Below are positions 1 through 9,392 of a DNA stretch of 64,000 bases, one piece after another. The translations under genes and the position numbers were made by a program. Origin of the DNA: Bacteroidia bacterium (GTDB lineage: Bacteria > Bacteroidota > Bacteroidia > Cytophagales > Cyclobacteriaceae); assembly GCA_030425425.1 (NCBI GenBank), contig JAUIAO010000003.1:1-64000 (forward strand), read 5' to 3'. Under the pieces are notes generated by a model. That model ran no database searches and had not been told where the DNA came from. It worked only from the letters and a program-made list of their open reading frames with translations. Numbering within the stretch: the stretch's first letter is position 1; each line of letters opens with the position of its first letter.

Positions 1-387
<387 letters not shown>

Positions 388-496
388 TGTGCACAGACTT
401 TATGCAAGGTCTGGCGATAAGCTTGTTTCAAACAGTGTTTTAAATCTTTCACATATATATGTCAAGTATCAATGGATGATTGATATGAAGATTTTA

Positions 497-606
497 TGGT
501 GATTATAGCGATGGGGTCCACCTCTTACCATTCCGAACAGAGAAGTTAAGCCCATCAGCGCTGATGGTACTGCAGTAAAATGTGGGAGAGTAGGTCGTTG
601 CCAGTT
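497..606 (+). rRNA. 5S ribosomal RNA
   Basis: This is a complete 5S rRNA gene. Recognisable parts are the conserved CCATTCCGAACAGAGAAGTTAAG loop B/C region (described as key bases only, 528-550) and the 3' tail GGGAGAGTAGGTCGTTGCCAG ending near 604 that pairs with the 5' end. Ends are estimated to within a few bases. It is the last gene of the rRNA operon, since a factor-independent terminator follows within 10 bp and no tRNA follows. Confidence 0.96.
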
Positions 607-614
607 TATTACTA

Positions 615-646
615 AGGGATGTTGTTAAGTCAGCATCCCTTTTTTT
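615..646 (+). terminator. rRNA operon terminator
   Basis: The inverted repeat AGGGATG (615-621) and CATCCCT (634-640) closes a short loop and runs directly into a T-tract, which is the layout of a factor-independent terminator. It lies about 10 bp after the 5S gene and should end the rRNA transcript. Confidence 0.85.
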
Positions 647-672
647 ATTTATTAAAATTGTATGATAAGGGA

Positions 673-777
673 TCAACGACCTACTCTCGAGAGTAGCCCT
701 AAGCCGGGCACGTCGTTGCCAGTTTATTATCGAGCCGCGTAGGCTAAGAGATGTTGTTTATGCAGCATCCCTTTTTT
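673..777 (+). repeat. Rearranged partial copy of 5S tail plus terminator
   Basis: CAACGACCTACTCTC at 674-688 is the reverse complement of the 5S 3' tail at 586-600. It is followed by the palindrome CTACTCTCGAGAGTAG (681-696) and by a forward copy of the 5S end, GTCGTTGCCAGTTTATTA, near 712-729. A degenerate second copy of the terminator (GATGTTG ... CAGCATCCC plus T-run, about 750-776) comes next. The whole looks like remains of a duplication and inversion of the operon end. It may serve as a second terminator. No gene is present here. Confidence 0.75.
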
Positions 778-780
778 GAG

Positions 781-1061
781 TCCCTTTTTTTTCGTACTAC
801 CGATCAATACGTATCAATATACGTGTTTCATGGTATTGAACTCAGTTGGTTTTTTGTGGTGATTTGTATTGATATCAATTAATTGTCATGAAATGAGCAT
901 GATCAGTCATATTCTGAACATGCCAACATGTGATTTTTTTTAACCAAAACCATTAAAGCACATGAAATGAGCATAAACCTCTACTATCTAGGTTTACCAA
1001 TCGAGAAATAAACGAGTTTATCGCGAATTCCATGTGACCTATGAACACAAACACTTTACAC
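781..1061 (+). promoter_or_regulatory. Upstream region of the OmpA/PD40 gene with a 14-bp direct repeat
   Basis: No gene is seen in this stretch. CATGAAATGAGCAT occurs exactly twice, at 887-900 and 961-974, 74 bp apart. The perfect palindrome ATTGATATCAAT lies at 868-879. These are candidate regulatory sites for the gene that starts at 1062. No clear TAnnTTTG promoter element was found, so the promoter position is open. Confidence 0.35.
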
Positions 1062-3839
1062 ATGAAACCGTACCTGATCTATTCATTAGTATTCTTGCTA
1101 GGCATATCAGTATATGCGCAAGACGGAGATTCGTATTTCAACGATGAGGATTATTACAATGCCTCCAGATATTATGAAATCGAAGCGAAAAGCAACCCTT
1201 CAAAGTACCTGAATCTTGCAAAAAGTTACTTTGCTCTCAAGCAATTTGACAAAGCATTAAAAGCTTTAGATTCTTACAAATCTAAGTACTCCTCAGCGGA
1301 TATTACCTTGGCCAATCAGTGGATAGAGTTGCTAAGGCGGGATGATGATGAAGTGGAAATGAGACCCGTTGACGCCATAAATACAAATGGCAATGAGTAC
1401 TCTCCTTTGATCTCTAAGGACGGGCAAGTGCTTTATTTTGTAGGCTATGACCGTGATGGCGGAAAAGGTGGAGAGGATATTTTCTACTCTGAAAAGCAAC
1501 CTGACGGGAGCTGGGGGACACCTAAGCCATGGGATGTTTTCAATACCGATTCGCATGAGACTCTCAAGGCGATATCCGCAGACAACAATGCTGTGATTCT
1601 CTTCGGTAACTATCCGGGATCATTTGGATCGGGAGACCTTTTCTATTCTATTAATGTAGATGGCTCATGGTCTTATCCATGTAACCTGGGTGGTGCGATC
1701 AATACGGACAACTGGGAATCACTGGCCAACCTTTCTTCTGATGGTAGATACATGTTCTTTACTTCTGACAGACCTGGAGGAATGGGTGGATCAGATATTT
1801 ACCTTTCTGAATTGACAGATGATGGGTGGACTACTCCAATCAATTTAGGATCTACAATCAATACCGCCGAAGATGACAGGTATCCATTCCTGGCAGCAGA
1901 TGGTAAAACACTCTATTTTTCATCTCAAGGACACTTCGGGTTTGGGGGTGATGACCTGTTTGTGAGTAAAAGACTAGATGATACCTGGACCAACTGGTCT
2001 AAGCCTGTCAACATGGGTAAATACATCAATACACTGAGCGGTGATACATATTTCTCCATTCCCGAGTCTGGCTCCAGAGGATATATGGTAGGATTCGGAG
2101 GCATAGAAACCAACGGATCAAAAGATATTTTCGAGTTTATCTTACCGCCAAGTATTCGACCTGAAGCACTTTTCCATGTGAAAGGTACGGTCTTAGATGA
2201 GAATGATTCTGCGGCTGCAGTTGTGATCAGATATATCGATCTTGAAGATGGTAAAGAAGTAGCCAAAACAATCAGTAGCTCAGAGGATGGCAGCTATGCT
2301 GTTTCTATTCCTTCCTTCAGAAAGTATGAAGTAATCATCGACAACAAAGGGTTCCTATATTATTCTACCATTCTTGACTTGACAGACCCAAGCCAGTATT
2401 TCAAGAAAAAGACTTTTGCAGAAGTACTGGAGGCCGACTATGACCTATTGGTAGAGTCTCAGAAGAGAATGGATTACAATACCATGAAATACAATCAGCT
2501 ACTAGATGCAGGTACTGAGGTAGATAAGCTGGAGAACTTTGAGAAAATGATTGGCCTTGCATCTGATTATGACAAAGAGGCTTTTGAGATGGATCGCATT
2601 CTTAGAAATGCCAGATATGATTACCTGAGTGAATTAGAGAATCAAAGAGAAGTTGTTCAGGATCATGACGTCACCAGAATCAAGGTGGGCGCCAAGTTTG
2701 AAGTAAAAAATATCTTCTTCGATTTTGGTAAAGCCACACTTACGGCAAGCTCCAAGGAGGAATTGGATAAGCTATTTGACATCATGAACCGAAGTGAAAT
2801 AGTAGTAGAGTTCGGTGGTCATACAGATAATGTAGGTTCTGATGAAGCCAATCAGGCATTGTCTCAGCAGCGTGTGAACTCTGTGAAAACTTACCTGGTA
2901 GATAAGGGCATCGACGAGCGAAGAATTGCAGCGGTTGGTTATGGAGAAACTCAGCCAGTAGCCGATAACGAAACTGATGAAGGAAGAGCGAAAAACAGAC
3001 GTGTTGAGTTGAAAATTACCAGTCTGAGATTACAGCGTGAAGGTTCTGATGAAATAGACGAAGATGCCGAATACGATGGATTGAAAGAAGAATCATTGCT
3101 CGTTGCTGGAAATTCTGTTCAGGTAGACTTATTAGAGAAATTCCGCATGGCAGCTGAAAAAGGAGGATTGCCAAGTGGCTCAGAATGTGGTAAAGACATA
3201 GATGATGACGACACAGATACCTACGTGGCGCCTAAATCTAAGAACACGAACAACTACAATTTCGGAGACTATGATTTCAGCTCCAATGCTATCGGAGGAT
3301 ATGATAATTATATTTTCAAAAGATTCAACCCTTATGTATTGACTTACGGGACTGCTCCTTACGGTGGGTCACAAGGTGTGGGTGTGGCTTTTGTAAGAAA
3401 ATCCAATCTTCGTGAATTTCATGTAAGCTACATGTTGAACAACCCGGATGTCTATGATTGGGCTGCTCAGGGTCAGATTTTATGGGCGATTACATCAGGT
3501 TCACCATTCCATCTTCATTATGGTGTTGAATTAGGAATGGTCAGTGGAAAATTCTCTGATGATAACCCGAACGTTGGCGATTACGATGGTTATGCGTATA
3601 TCAATATTCCGGTTGGAGCGCGTTACATTTTTGATGTTGCAGGTATCAAATTCGGACCAGAGTTTATGTATCATTTTCAAGCTGCCGCCAGTGATCAGGT
3701 GGAAGATGTGCATGGTGCAAAATCAAAATATTGGAGACTGGGTGTGAATGCTCGCTGGAAAATGTTCCAGGGTGGATTATTCCTGAACAATGGAGATTTT
3801 GTAGATTATTTCGGTCTTAGAGCAGGTATTTCATTATAA
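1062..3839 (+). CDS. OmpA-family outer membrane protein with TPR, PD40 and C-terminal barrel-like region
   Basis: This is an exported envelope protein. An upstream in-frame ATG exists at 1041, but the start at 1062 gives a clean signal peptide (MKPYLIYSLVFLLGISVYAQ), so it is preferred. Order of parts: TPR-like helices (about 25-100), WD40-like PD40 repeats with G-x-D-I-F/Y motifs (about 105-375), a carboxypeptidase-regulatory-like Ig fold (about 375-450), then the OmpA peptidoglycan-binding domain (about 545-665) with the GHTDNVG and AKNRRVE motifs. Unlike the usual layout, the OmpA domain is not last: about 255 more residues follow, Gly/Tyr-rich and ending in a strand with aromatic residues, which resembles an outer membrane barrel. 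It probably links the outer membrane to peptidoglycan. A paralogue without this tail is encoded at 9500-11635. The partner of the PD40 propeller is unknown. Confidence 0.88.
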   Translation: MKPYLIYSLVFLLGISVYAQDGDSYFNDEDYYNASRYYEIEAKSNPSKYLNLAKSYFALKQFDKALKALDSYKSKYSSADITLANQWIELLRRDDDEVEMRPVDAINTNGNEYSPLISKDGQVLYFVGYDRDGGKGGEDIFYSEKQPDGSWGTPKPWDVFNTDSHETLKAISADNNAVILFGNYPGSFGSGDLFYSINVDGSWSYPCNLGGAINTDNWESLANLSSDGRYMFFTSDRPGGMGGSDIYLSELTDDGWTTPINLGSTINTAEDDRYPFLAADGKTLYFSSQGHFGFGGDDLFVSKRLDDTWTNWSKPVNMGKYINTLSGDTYFSIPESGSRGYMVGFGGIETNGSKDIFEFILPPSIRPEALFHVKGTVLDENDSAAAVVIRYIDLEDGKEVAKTISSSEDGSYAVSIPSFRKYEVIIDNKGFLYYSTILDLTDPSQYFKKKTFAEVLEADYDLLVESQKRMDYNTMKYNQLLDAGTEVDKLENFEKMIGLASDYDKEAFEMDRILRNARYDYLSELENQREVVQDHDVTRIKVGAKFEVKNIFFDFGKATLTASSKEELDKLFDIMNRSEIVVEFGGHTDNVGSDEANQALSQQRVNSVKTYLVDKGIDERRIAAVGYGETQPVADNETDEGRAKNRRVELKITSLRLQREGSDEIDEDAEYDGLKEESLLVAGNSVQVDLLEKFRMAAEKGGLPSGSECGKDIDDDDTDTYVAPKSKNTNNYNFGDYDFSSNAIGGYDNYIFKRFNPYVLTYGTAPYGGSQGVGVAFVRKSNLREFHVSYMLNNPDVYDWAAQGQILWAITSGSPFHLHYGVELGMVSGKFSDDNPNVGDYDGYAYINIPVGARYIFDVAGIKFGPEFMYHFQAAASDQVEDVHGAKSKYWRLGVNARWKMFQGGLFLNNGDFVDYFGLRAGISL

Positions 3840-3860
3840 ACTAATCCTCAGTGCAAAGAA

Positions 3861-3887
3861 GAGCGGGCAAATGTGTCCGCTCTTTTT
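3861..3887 (+). terminator. Terminator after the OmpA/PD40 gene
   Basis: The stem GAGCGG (3861-3866) with CCGCTC (3877-3882) is followed by TTTTTT. It lies 21 bp after the stop codon and before the signal-peptide start of the next gene, so the two genes are probably transcribed separately or with read-through control. Confidence 0.85.
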
Positions 3888-3916
3888 TATTTTGTATCAA
3901 ATCTATTTTCAGAATC

Positions 3917-6900
3917 ATGAAATCACTCCTATCCTCCGTCCTCATTCTGGTGATCTTTCAGCAATCCTGGGCACAAAGCGCCTCTAAAGTCTATGACCAG
4001 GCTGTCAAAAACTATTATGACTTTCAGTATACCAGCGCTATTAGTGGGTTTGAGCAAACGAGAGATTATTACGCAAGCACTGGAAATACGGATCGTCAGC
4101 TCAAATCGTATTATTATTTATTCATGTCTCAGTTTGAGCTGGGATATTCTAACGATGCAATCAACAATCTTTTTGATGGGTCTGATATTGCCATGGAAAA
4201 ATTTGGAGATGGTACACCGGAAGTTGGCGTGTTTTATATTGGATATGGAAAGTTCTATCACAATCGAGAAAGCTATGATTCTGCCAAGATTTTCTACCAT
4301 GCGGCTCTGGAATTGATTAATCAATCCAAAGAACCGGTCATATATGGAGAAATCTATGCCAACCTGGGATATTCGTGTGATTACAACGGTGAATATGATT
4401 CAGCCTTATATTACTACCAAAAAGCAGCCGAACTGCTAGAACAAAAACTAGGATATTATGAGCCTTATACACAGTGGGTTTATGCATCGATACCGTATGT
4501 GGCGCAGCAGGCTGGTGATCATCAGGCCCAGGTAGATGCCGCGAAAAAGAGTTTGGAGATCAGCAATCATATTTACGGCACGGGTAATCAGGGTCAATTG
4601 TCTGCCTTGCGGCAGCTGGCCATCGCTTATGAACATAATAAGCAGGCAAAGGAAATGAGAGAGTATTTCCAGCAATGCCTGAATCTGAGTGGTAAGTTGT
4701 ATGGAGAGAAAAGTGAAGATTATGCTTTGGCCCTCACACAATTAGGTAATGCATATTCTGCACTTAATGATGTGGACAATGCGGTGAAATACAATATTCA
4801 GTCTTATGAATTGTATAAGAAGCTTTTAGGGGATAAAGACCCGCAGACTTTGAGTATTCTACGGAATATCGGAAATGTATATTTTGATGGAGGTCGTAAT
4901 CAAAAGGCGATCGAATACTATGAGCAGAACCTCACATTGCAAATAAAAATCCAAGGCAAAAAGAGTGCAGAACTCATTCAGCCATTGACCGATGTGGCGC
5001 AGGTGTATGAATACACAGGAGATTTGGAAAAAGCAAAAGAGCTGTATCAGCAGGCTTTGGATCTCTGTGTGACCAATTCTTCAAACATGCTACCAGAAAC
5101 TTATCTAAATATGGCGCGAGTGGAATCGGCTATGTCTAATTATCAGCGCACTCTGGAGCTGCTTGATGAAGCATTGCTAGCCAATCTGAGAAATAATAAT
5201 GGTGATCTGGAGACAGAGGCATTTATCAAAAATAACATTGGTGTGGCATACAAAAATCTCGGTGATTATGAGACAGCTGCAGATTACCTCAATGAATCAT
5301 TGGAGATCAGAACAGAACTTTTTGGTGAGAATTCTGCCAAAGTCTCACAGGTTCTATCTAATCTGGGAAACATTCAATTAGACAAAGGCCAATTCGTCGC
5401 AGCACAAGAGATTTTTGAGAAAGTTTATAATATAGATCTGGATTATTATGGTGTAGATCATCCGGAAATTGCCGGTGACCTGATGAGCCTGGCGAGCGCA
5501 TGCTCGGGACAGGGGAATCTTCAAAAAGAAATCGATTTACTACTGAAAGCCGAACAAATTTACCTGAATGCTGACGGGCCTGAATCACCCGGACTAGTCA
5601 AAATTTATAACAACATCACCATCCCGTATTTAGATCTGGTACTGTTGGATGAAGCACAAAAATATTGTGACTTGCATCGCGATTTGGTATTGAAACTGTA
5701 CGGGAAAGCGTCTGAGCAAATGGCTGACAATTACAACCTCCAGGGGATGATTGATAAAGGGACTGGCAAACTCAATAGTGCATTTGAAAATTATAAGCAA
5801 TCTATTGCCATACTGGAGAAGATATTCGAAAAGCCTACGCTGGATTTAGCCGCGGTGTATAATAATCTGGGTACTTCCTATCTTGATTACTTTGAATATG
5901 TGCAGGCGCAGGATCATTTGGAAGCCTCATTAAGGATTTATGAGCGCGTAGTTGGGAAGAATTCATTTCATTATCAAACTACCTGGATGAATCTGGCTCT
6001 GGTAGAATATGGCCGCAACAACTATAAAAGAGCATCAGAGATTTATCATGAAATCTTGAAGCGAAAAGTTGTCAACCAAAATGATAGTTTGTTCAAAGCT
6101 GATGTACATCAGAATTTAGCATTGGTATTTTCAGTGCAGGACAAGAAACTACAAGCCATATCGGAGTTGGAAGCTGCCTTGAAAATACGGGAAGTTATTC
6201 TTGGTAAAGACAATATGTTGGTTGGGCATCTTTTACTCAACATTGGGAATATGCATGAGAATCTTAAAAACTTTGACCAAGCCATGTCATATTTCTCTCG
6301 TGCTGAAAAAATTCTGAAAAGTCCATCCAGTTTTGATCAATATGGCTTGACTAAATTATACCTTGGAATGGCGAAAGTCAGCGAAAAACAGCAAGATTTT
6401 GATCAATCCATAGATTATGCAGACATGGCTTTGAAAGTGATTAAAGATGATGATGGAAAGGTCATCAGCCAGTCCATGTATTTTTCTTGCCTGGTACAAA
6501 AAATTGATATCTATTATTCACAGTATTATTACGAAGGTGATCCGCAATACTTGGAAAAATCTAAGCCTCTGATCAATGATGCTGATTTTACTCTGGTCGC
6601 TGCTGAAAAACAAATTCTAAATGATAAAGATCGGTTAGAGTTTAGTATTTGGAAATCGCTATTTACCAGTATAGGCGTAAAAAATGCTCTGGCGCTGTAT
6701 AGAGAAACAGGAGATAAAAGCTATGCAGAGGAAGCCTTCTACTATGCAGAGCGCTCCAAAGCTAATACGCTCATAGAAGCCTTGAGGGAAAGTAAAGTAA
6801 AATCCTTTGCAGGGCTTGATCAAAAGCTGGTAGAGAGAGAACGAGAATTGACAGCTGCTATTCAGGAGATAGAGGTACAGATATTCAAGACCAATGAAAG

Positions 6901-8191
6901 TGAAAATCCAGCAAAATACGCCAATCTCCGGGATCAGATGTTTGCACTCAATAGGGAGTATGAAGAGGTCGTTACTGAGCTAAGAAGTAATAACAGGTAT
7001 CAAAAACTTACGAATGATTTCCTGGTGGCGGATCTGGAAGAAATCCGTGAAAACTTGCTGGAAGAAGGAGAAGCGGCTATTGAGATTGCCGCTGGTGATT
7101 CCACTGTAAATGTCTTTTTTATTACTGGGGATGACTTGCAGGTATTTTCCCGTTCGGCAAAAGATGCTGAGACTCTGGATGACATCATGTCGAGAACAAT
7201 CAACTCTCTACTCAATACCATCAGTTATCAGGCAGACCGGCCATTTGAAAGAATTTCTGCCAAAGTATATGATCTGGTGATGGCTGACGTGGAGCAGTAT
7301 ATCCAGGATCAGTCATTGGATATCAGCACACTGACATTTGTTCCAGAAGGAATGTTTAGCTACTTCCCGTTTGAGACCCTGAAGCGAGATGGAAAGTATC
7401 TTATAGAAGACTACAATATCCGATACAGCTACTCCCTGACATTGTCTGAAATGCTGGAGCAAGATGCCGAGTATAATGACAACAAAGCATTGCTGTCTTT
7501 TGCGCCGGTTTTTGAAGATGAAAGCACCAGTACGATTACCCGGGGAGCGCGACAGGTATTCACGGCCTCCAGTGCACAAGGAGGTGAGGAATTGCGTGGG
7601 TTTAGTGTGAACGGAGAGTTCATCTCTGCCCTTCCGGGAACCAAAGCGGAAGTGGACGCCATAGAAAAACTGGTCACTGCTCAGGGGCATAAATCACAGA
7701 AATACCTGTACGAAGCAGCTTCTGAGGAAGCCATCAAATCAGGCATTCTGAAAGAATATCAATACATTCACTTTGCTACACATGGGTTTGTGAATGAAGC
7801 TGCACCAGCTTATTCGGGCGTTTTTCTTAGTCAGGATGAAAACTCTGAAGAGGATTGTATACTGTTTGCCTCGGAGATCTATGGGCTCGATATTCAGGCA
7901 GATCTGGTCACGCTCAGTGCGTGCGAAACTGGTCTTGGAAAATATGCACAAGGCGAGGGAATCGTAGGACTGACACGTGCATTTCTGTACGCAGGAGCCA
8001 AGAACTTGCTGGTGTCTCAGTGGCAGGTAAGCGATGCAAGTACGGCCAAAATGATGGTGGATTTTTATGATCATATCTTGAAGGGAGAGGACAAAACCAA
8101 AGCACTAAGAGAAGCGAAGCTGGCTTTGATCAACGACCCTGAGTTCAGTCAGCCGTATTACTGGGCGCCATTTGTTTTGGTTGGGAAGTAA
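3917..8191 (+). CDS. Exported TPR protein with C-terminal CHAT (caspase-like) domain
   Basis: An in-frame ATG at 3851 lies before and inside the preceding terminator hairpin. The ATG at 3917 gives a proper signal peptide (MKSLLSSVLILVIFQQSWAQ), so this start is chosen (1424 residues). About 900 residues of tetratricopeptide repeats of the kinesin-light-chain/TPR_12 type follow (motifs such as YNNLGTSYLDY), then a coiled-coil linker and a CHAT domain (about 1100-1424). The caspase-like dyad is intact: His1289 in HFATHGF and Cys1336 in SACETG. CHAT proteins are clan CD peptidases or their relatives; TPRs usually bind the partner or substrate. Because of the signal peptide, this one should act in the periplasm or at the surface. 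The target is unknown. Confidence 0.9.
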   Translation: MKSLLSSVLILVIFQQSWAQSASKVYDQAVKNYYDFQYTSAISGFEQTRDYYASTGNTDRQLKSYYYLFMSQFELGYSNDAINNLFDGSDIAMEKFGDGTPEVGVFYIGYGKFYHNRESYDSAKIFYHAALELINQSKEPVIYGEIYANLGYSCDYNGEYDSALYYYQKAAELLEQKLGYYEPYTQWVYASIPYVAQQAGDHQAQVDAAKKSLEISNHIYGTGNQGQLSALRQLAIAYEHNKQAKEMREYFQQCLNLSGKLYGEKSEDYALALTQLGNAYSALNDVDNAVKYNIQSYELYKKLLGDKDPQTLSILRNIGNVYFDGGRNQKAIEYYEQNLTLQIKIQGKKSAELIQPLTDVAQVYEYTGDLEKAKELYQQALDLCVTNSSNMLPETYLNMARVESAMSNYQRTLELLDEALLANLRNNNGDLETEAFIKNNIGVAYKNLGDYETAADYLNESLEIRTELFGENSAKVSQVLSNLGNIQLDKGQFVAAQEIFEKVYNIDLDYYGVDHPEIAGDLMSLASACSGQGNLQKEIDLLLKAEQIYLNADGPESPGLVKIYNNITIPYLDLVLLDEAQKYCDLHRDLVLKLYGKASEQMADNYNLQGMIDKGTGKLNSAFENYKQSIAILEKIFEKPTLDLAAVYNNLGTSYLDYFEYVQAQDHLEASLRIYERVVGKNSFHYQTTWMNLALVEYGRNNYKRASEIYHEILKRKVVNQNDSLFKADVHQNLALVFSVQDKKLQAISELEAALKIREVILGKDNMLVGHLLLNIGNMHENLKNFDQAMSYFSRAEKILKSPSSFDQYGLTKLYLGMAKVSEKQQDFDQSIDYADMALKVIKDDDGKVISQSMYFSCLVQKIDIYYSQYYYEGDPQYLEKSKPLINDADFTLVAAEKQILNDKDRLEFSIWKSLFTSIGVKNALALYRETGDKSYAEEAFYYAERSKANTLIEALRESKVKSFAGLDQKLVERERELTAAIQEIEVQIFKTNESENPAKYANLRDQMFALNREYEEVVTELRSNNRYQKLTNDFLVADLEEIRENLLEEGEAAIEIAAGDSTVNVFFITGDDLQVFSRSAKDAETLDDIMSRTINSLLNTISYQADRPFERISAKVYDLVMADVEQYIQDQSLDISTLTFVPEGMFSYFPFETLKRDGKYLIEDYNIRYSYSLTLSEMLEQDAEYNDNKALLSFAPVFEDESTSTITRGARQVFTASSAQGGEELRGFSVNGEFISALPGTKAEVDAIEKLVTAQGHKSQKYLYEAASEEAIKSGILKEYQYIHFATHGFVNEAAPAYSGVFLSQDENSEEDCILFASEIYGLDIQADLVTLSACETGLGKYAQGEGIVGLTRAFLYAGAKNLLVSQWQVSDASTAKMMVDFYDHILKGEDKTKALREAKLALINDPEFSQPYYWAPFVLVGK

Positions 8192-8290
8192 GGGCGTTCC
8201 TGAAATGCGGATAAAGGGCCATTCTTAAGTGTTTTGACCAGAAAAATAAAGAGCAACAAATCAAAATCTAACGCACTGCTGAATTCATTT

Positions 8291-8314
8291 GTAACGAATA
8301 CGTTACATTTGTAA
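8291..8314 (+). promoter_or_regulatory. Probable operator and promoter of the HigBA-like pair
   Basis: Two overlapping dyads occur just before the toxin gene: GTAACGAATACGTTAC (8291-8306, 6-bp arms) and TTACATTTGTAA (8303-8314). The second contains TACATTTG (8304-8311), a full match to the Bacteroidota -7 element TAnnTTTG. Transcription would begin only about 5 bp later, at or next to the GTG start, so the mRNA could be leaderless. Overlap of dyad and promoter fits autorepression by the antitoxin (inference). No clear -33 element was seen. Confidence 0.6.
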
Positions 8315-8315
8315 T

Positions 8316-8663
8316 GTGAGAGAGATAGACATTACCACAGAGTATTTGGAGTTTATCGATGCTCAAGATCAAAGAGTCATTGATAAATTTTTCCAGCTCA
8401 TTGAAGTTATTGGAGAAATCAGGGTGATCAATACCCATTTCGTTAAGAAACTACAATCGAGTAAGTTTTATGAACTACGAGTAAAAGCAGGAAATGAATA
8501 CAGAGTGGTGATTTTCTCCATAGATCACACAAACTTCAATGAGTGCACTAAAGCGGTTTGTTTGAACGGATTCCTTAAAAAGTCTAATAAGGTTTACATG
8601 AAAGCAATGAAGAAAGCTGAGCGTATTCTGGAGGAGTATTTAGATGAAAATAATGAATTATGA
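8316..8663 (+). CDS. RelE/HigB-family toxin
   Basis: A 115-residue protein of the RelE/ParE/HigB toxin superfamily, judged from size, the central strand pattern (YELRVKAGNEYRVVIFSID) and the antitoxin gene directly behind it. Members normally cleave mRNA in the ribosome A site. The start is GTG at 8316; no in-frame ATG gives the full fold. It overlaps the antitoxin gene by 4 bp (ATGA), so the two are translationally coupled. Toxin-before-antitoxin order is typical of HigBA. The substrate has not been identified from sequence. Confidence 0.85.
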   Translation: MREIDITTEYLEFIDAQDQRVIDKFFQLIEVIGEIRVINTHFVKKLQSSKFYELRVKAGNEYRVVIFSIDHTNFNECTKAVCLNGFLKKSNKVYMKAMKKAERILEEYLDENNEL

Positions 8664-8941
8664 AAGCAAAGAGTGCAAACGAGTTGTTGAACGAACGTTA
8701 TGGTGAAAGAGGCTCGATTCAGCGGGAACAATTCAGAGAAGAGGCCTTTTCAAATTATTTTGGTGAAATTATCAGGAATAGAAGAAAACAGCTGAAACTA
8801 AGCCAAAATGAACTTGCAGAAAGAATTGGTAAGCAAAGACCTTACATATCTCGAATTGAAAATGGAGAAGATATTCGTATTTCGAATTTAACACTAGTGG
8901 CAAATGCCCTTGATTTAACAATTGAGGTTACGGCCAAATAA
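8660..8941 (+). CDS. HigA-like antitoxin with XRE-type helix-turn-helix
   Basis: A 93-residue antitoxin. The C-terminal half (about 32-90) is a helix-turn-helix of the XRE/Cro type with the motif LSQNELAERIGKQRPYISRI. The N-terminal 30 residues should wrap the toxin. It starts inside the toxin stop codon (4-bp overlap). The expected role is to neutralise the toxin at 8316-8663 and repress the operon through the dyads at 8291-8314. Family known; exact operator inferred. Confidence 0.9.
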   Translation: MKAKSANELLNERYGERGSIQREQFREEAFSNYFGEIIRNRRKQLKLSQNELAERIGKQRPYISRIENGEDIRISNLTLVANALDLTIEVTAK

Positions 8942-8954
8942 AGTGCTTTCTTCC

Positions 8955-8978
8955 CACAAGCCCTAGCGCCCGCTTGTG
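8955..8978. repeat. Inverted repeat in intergenic region
   Basis: CACAAGC (8955-8961) and GCTTGTG (8972-8978) form a perfect 7-bp stem with a 10-base GC-rich loop. There is no T-run on either side, so it is not a standard terminator. It lies between the TA pair and the DUF1059 gene and may be the end of an older mobile fragment. No gene is seen in 8942-9097. Confidence 0.4.
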
Positions 8979-9097
8979 CTATACCGTCGCTATGGTCAGT
9001 TATTCAGGAGCCTTCACTAGTGTGTTGCTTTTACTCTGCAAGTCAGTCACCGAATGAGTATATTGTCAGATCAATCATCCATAAAAACTGATCAACA

Positions 9098-9337
9098 ATG
9101 AAAACAATGACCTGTAAACAACTAGGTGGTGCATGCGATGTGGAATTTCAAGCAGAAACCTTCGAAGAGATTTCTGAGGTGAGTAAAAACCATGGAATGG
9201 AGATGTTTCAGAAAGGAGATACGGATCACTTGAAGGCTATGAATGACATGAGGGAATTGATGCAAAATCCTGATGAAATGAATGCCTGGTTCGAAAGCAA
9301 ACGAAAAGAATTTGATGCATTGCCTGACGACAAGTGA
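9098..9337 (+). CDS. DUF1059 family small protein
   Basis: A 79-residue protein. The first 36 residues (MKTMTCKQLGGACD, then AETFEEISEVSKNHGMEMF) match the DUF1059 pattern: a Cys near the N-terminus, GGAC with a second Cys, and a helix with the SKNHG motif. The family is small and soluble, with no known function. The tail, rich in Met, Asp and Lys, should be helical. It stands alone between a TA pair and a minus-strand gene. Confidence 0.75.
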   Translation: MKTMTCKQLGGACDVEFQAETFEEISEVSKNHGMEMFQKGDTDHLKAMNDMRELMQNPDEMNAWFESKRKEFDALPDDK

Positions 9338-9392
9338 ATCCGTCGTATTCTGAAATTTGCACTAAGGTCTTTGATCTACAAGCGACCTCTAC

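Noticed and set aside
388-496. tRNA gene between 23S and 5S rRNA
   Set aside because: No cloverleaf, no TTCGA-type T loop and no CCA-adjacent acceptor stem could be formed in the spacer.
3851-3916. An earlier start of the TPR-CHAT gene
   Set aside because: It would place the start before the terminator hairpin of the previous gene and hide the signal peptide behind 22 residues.
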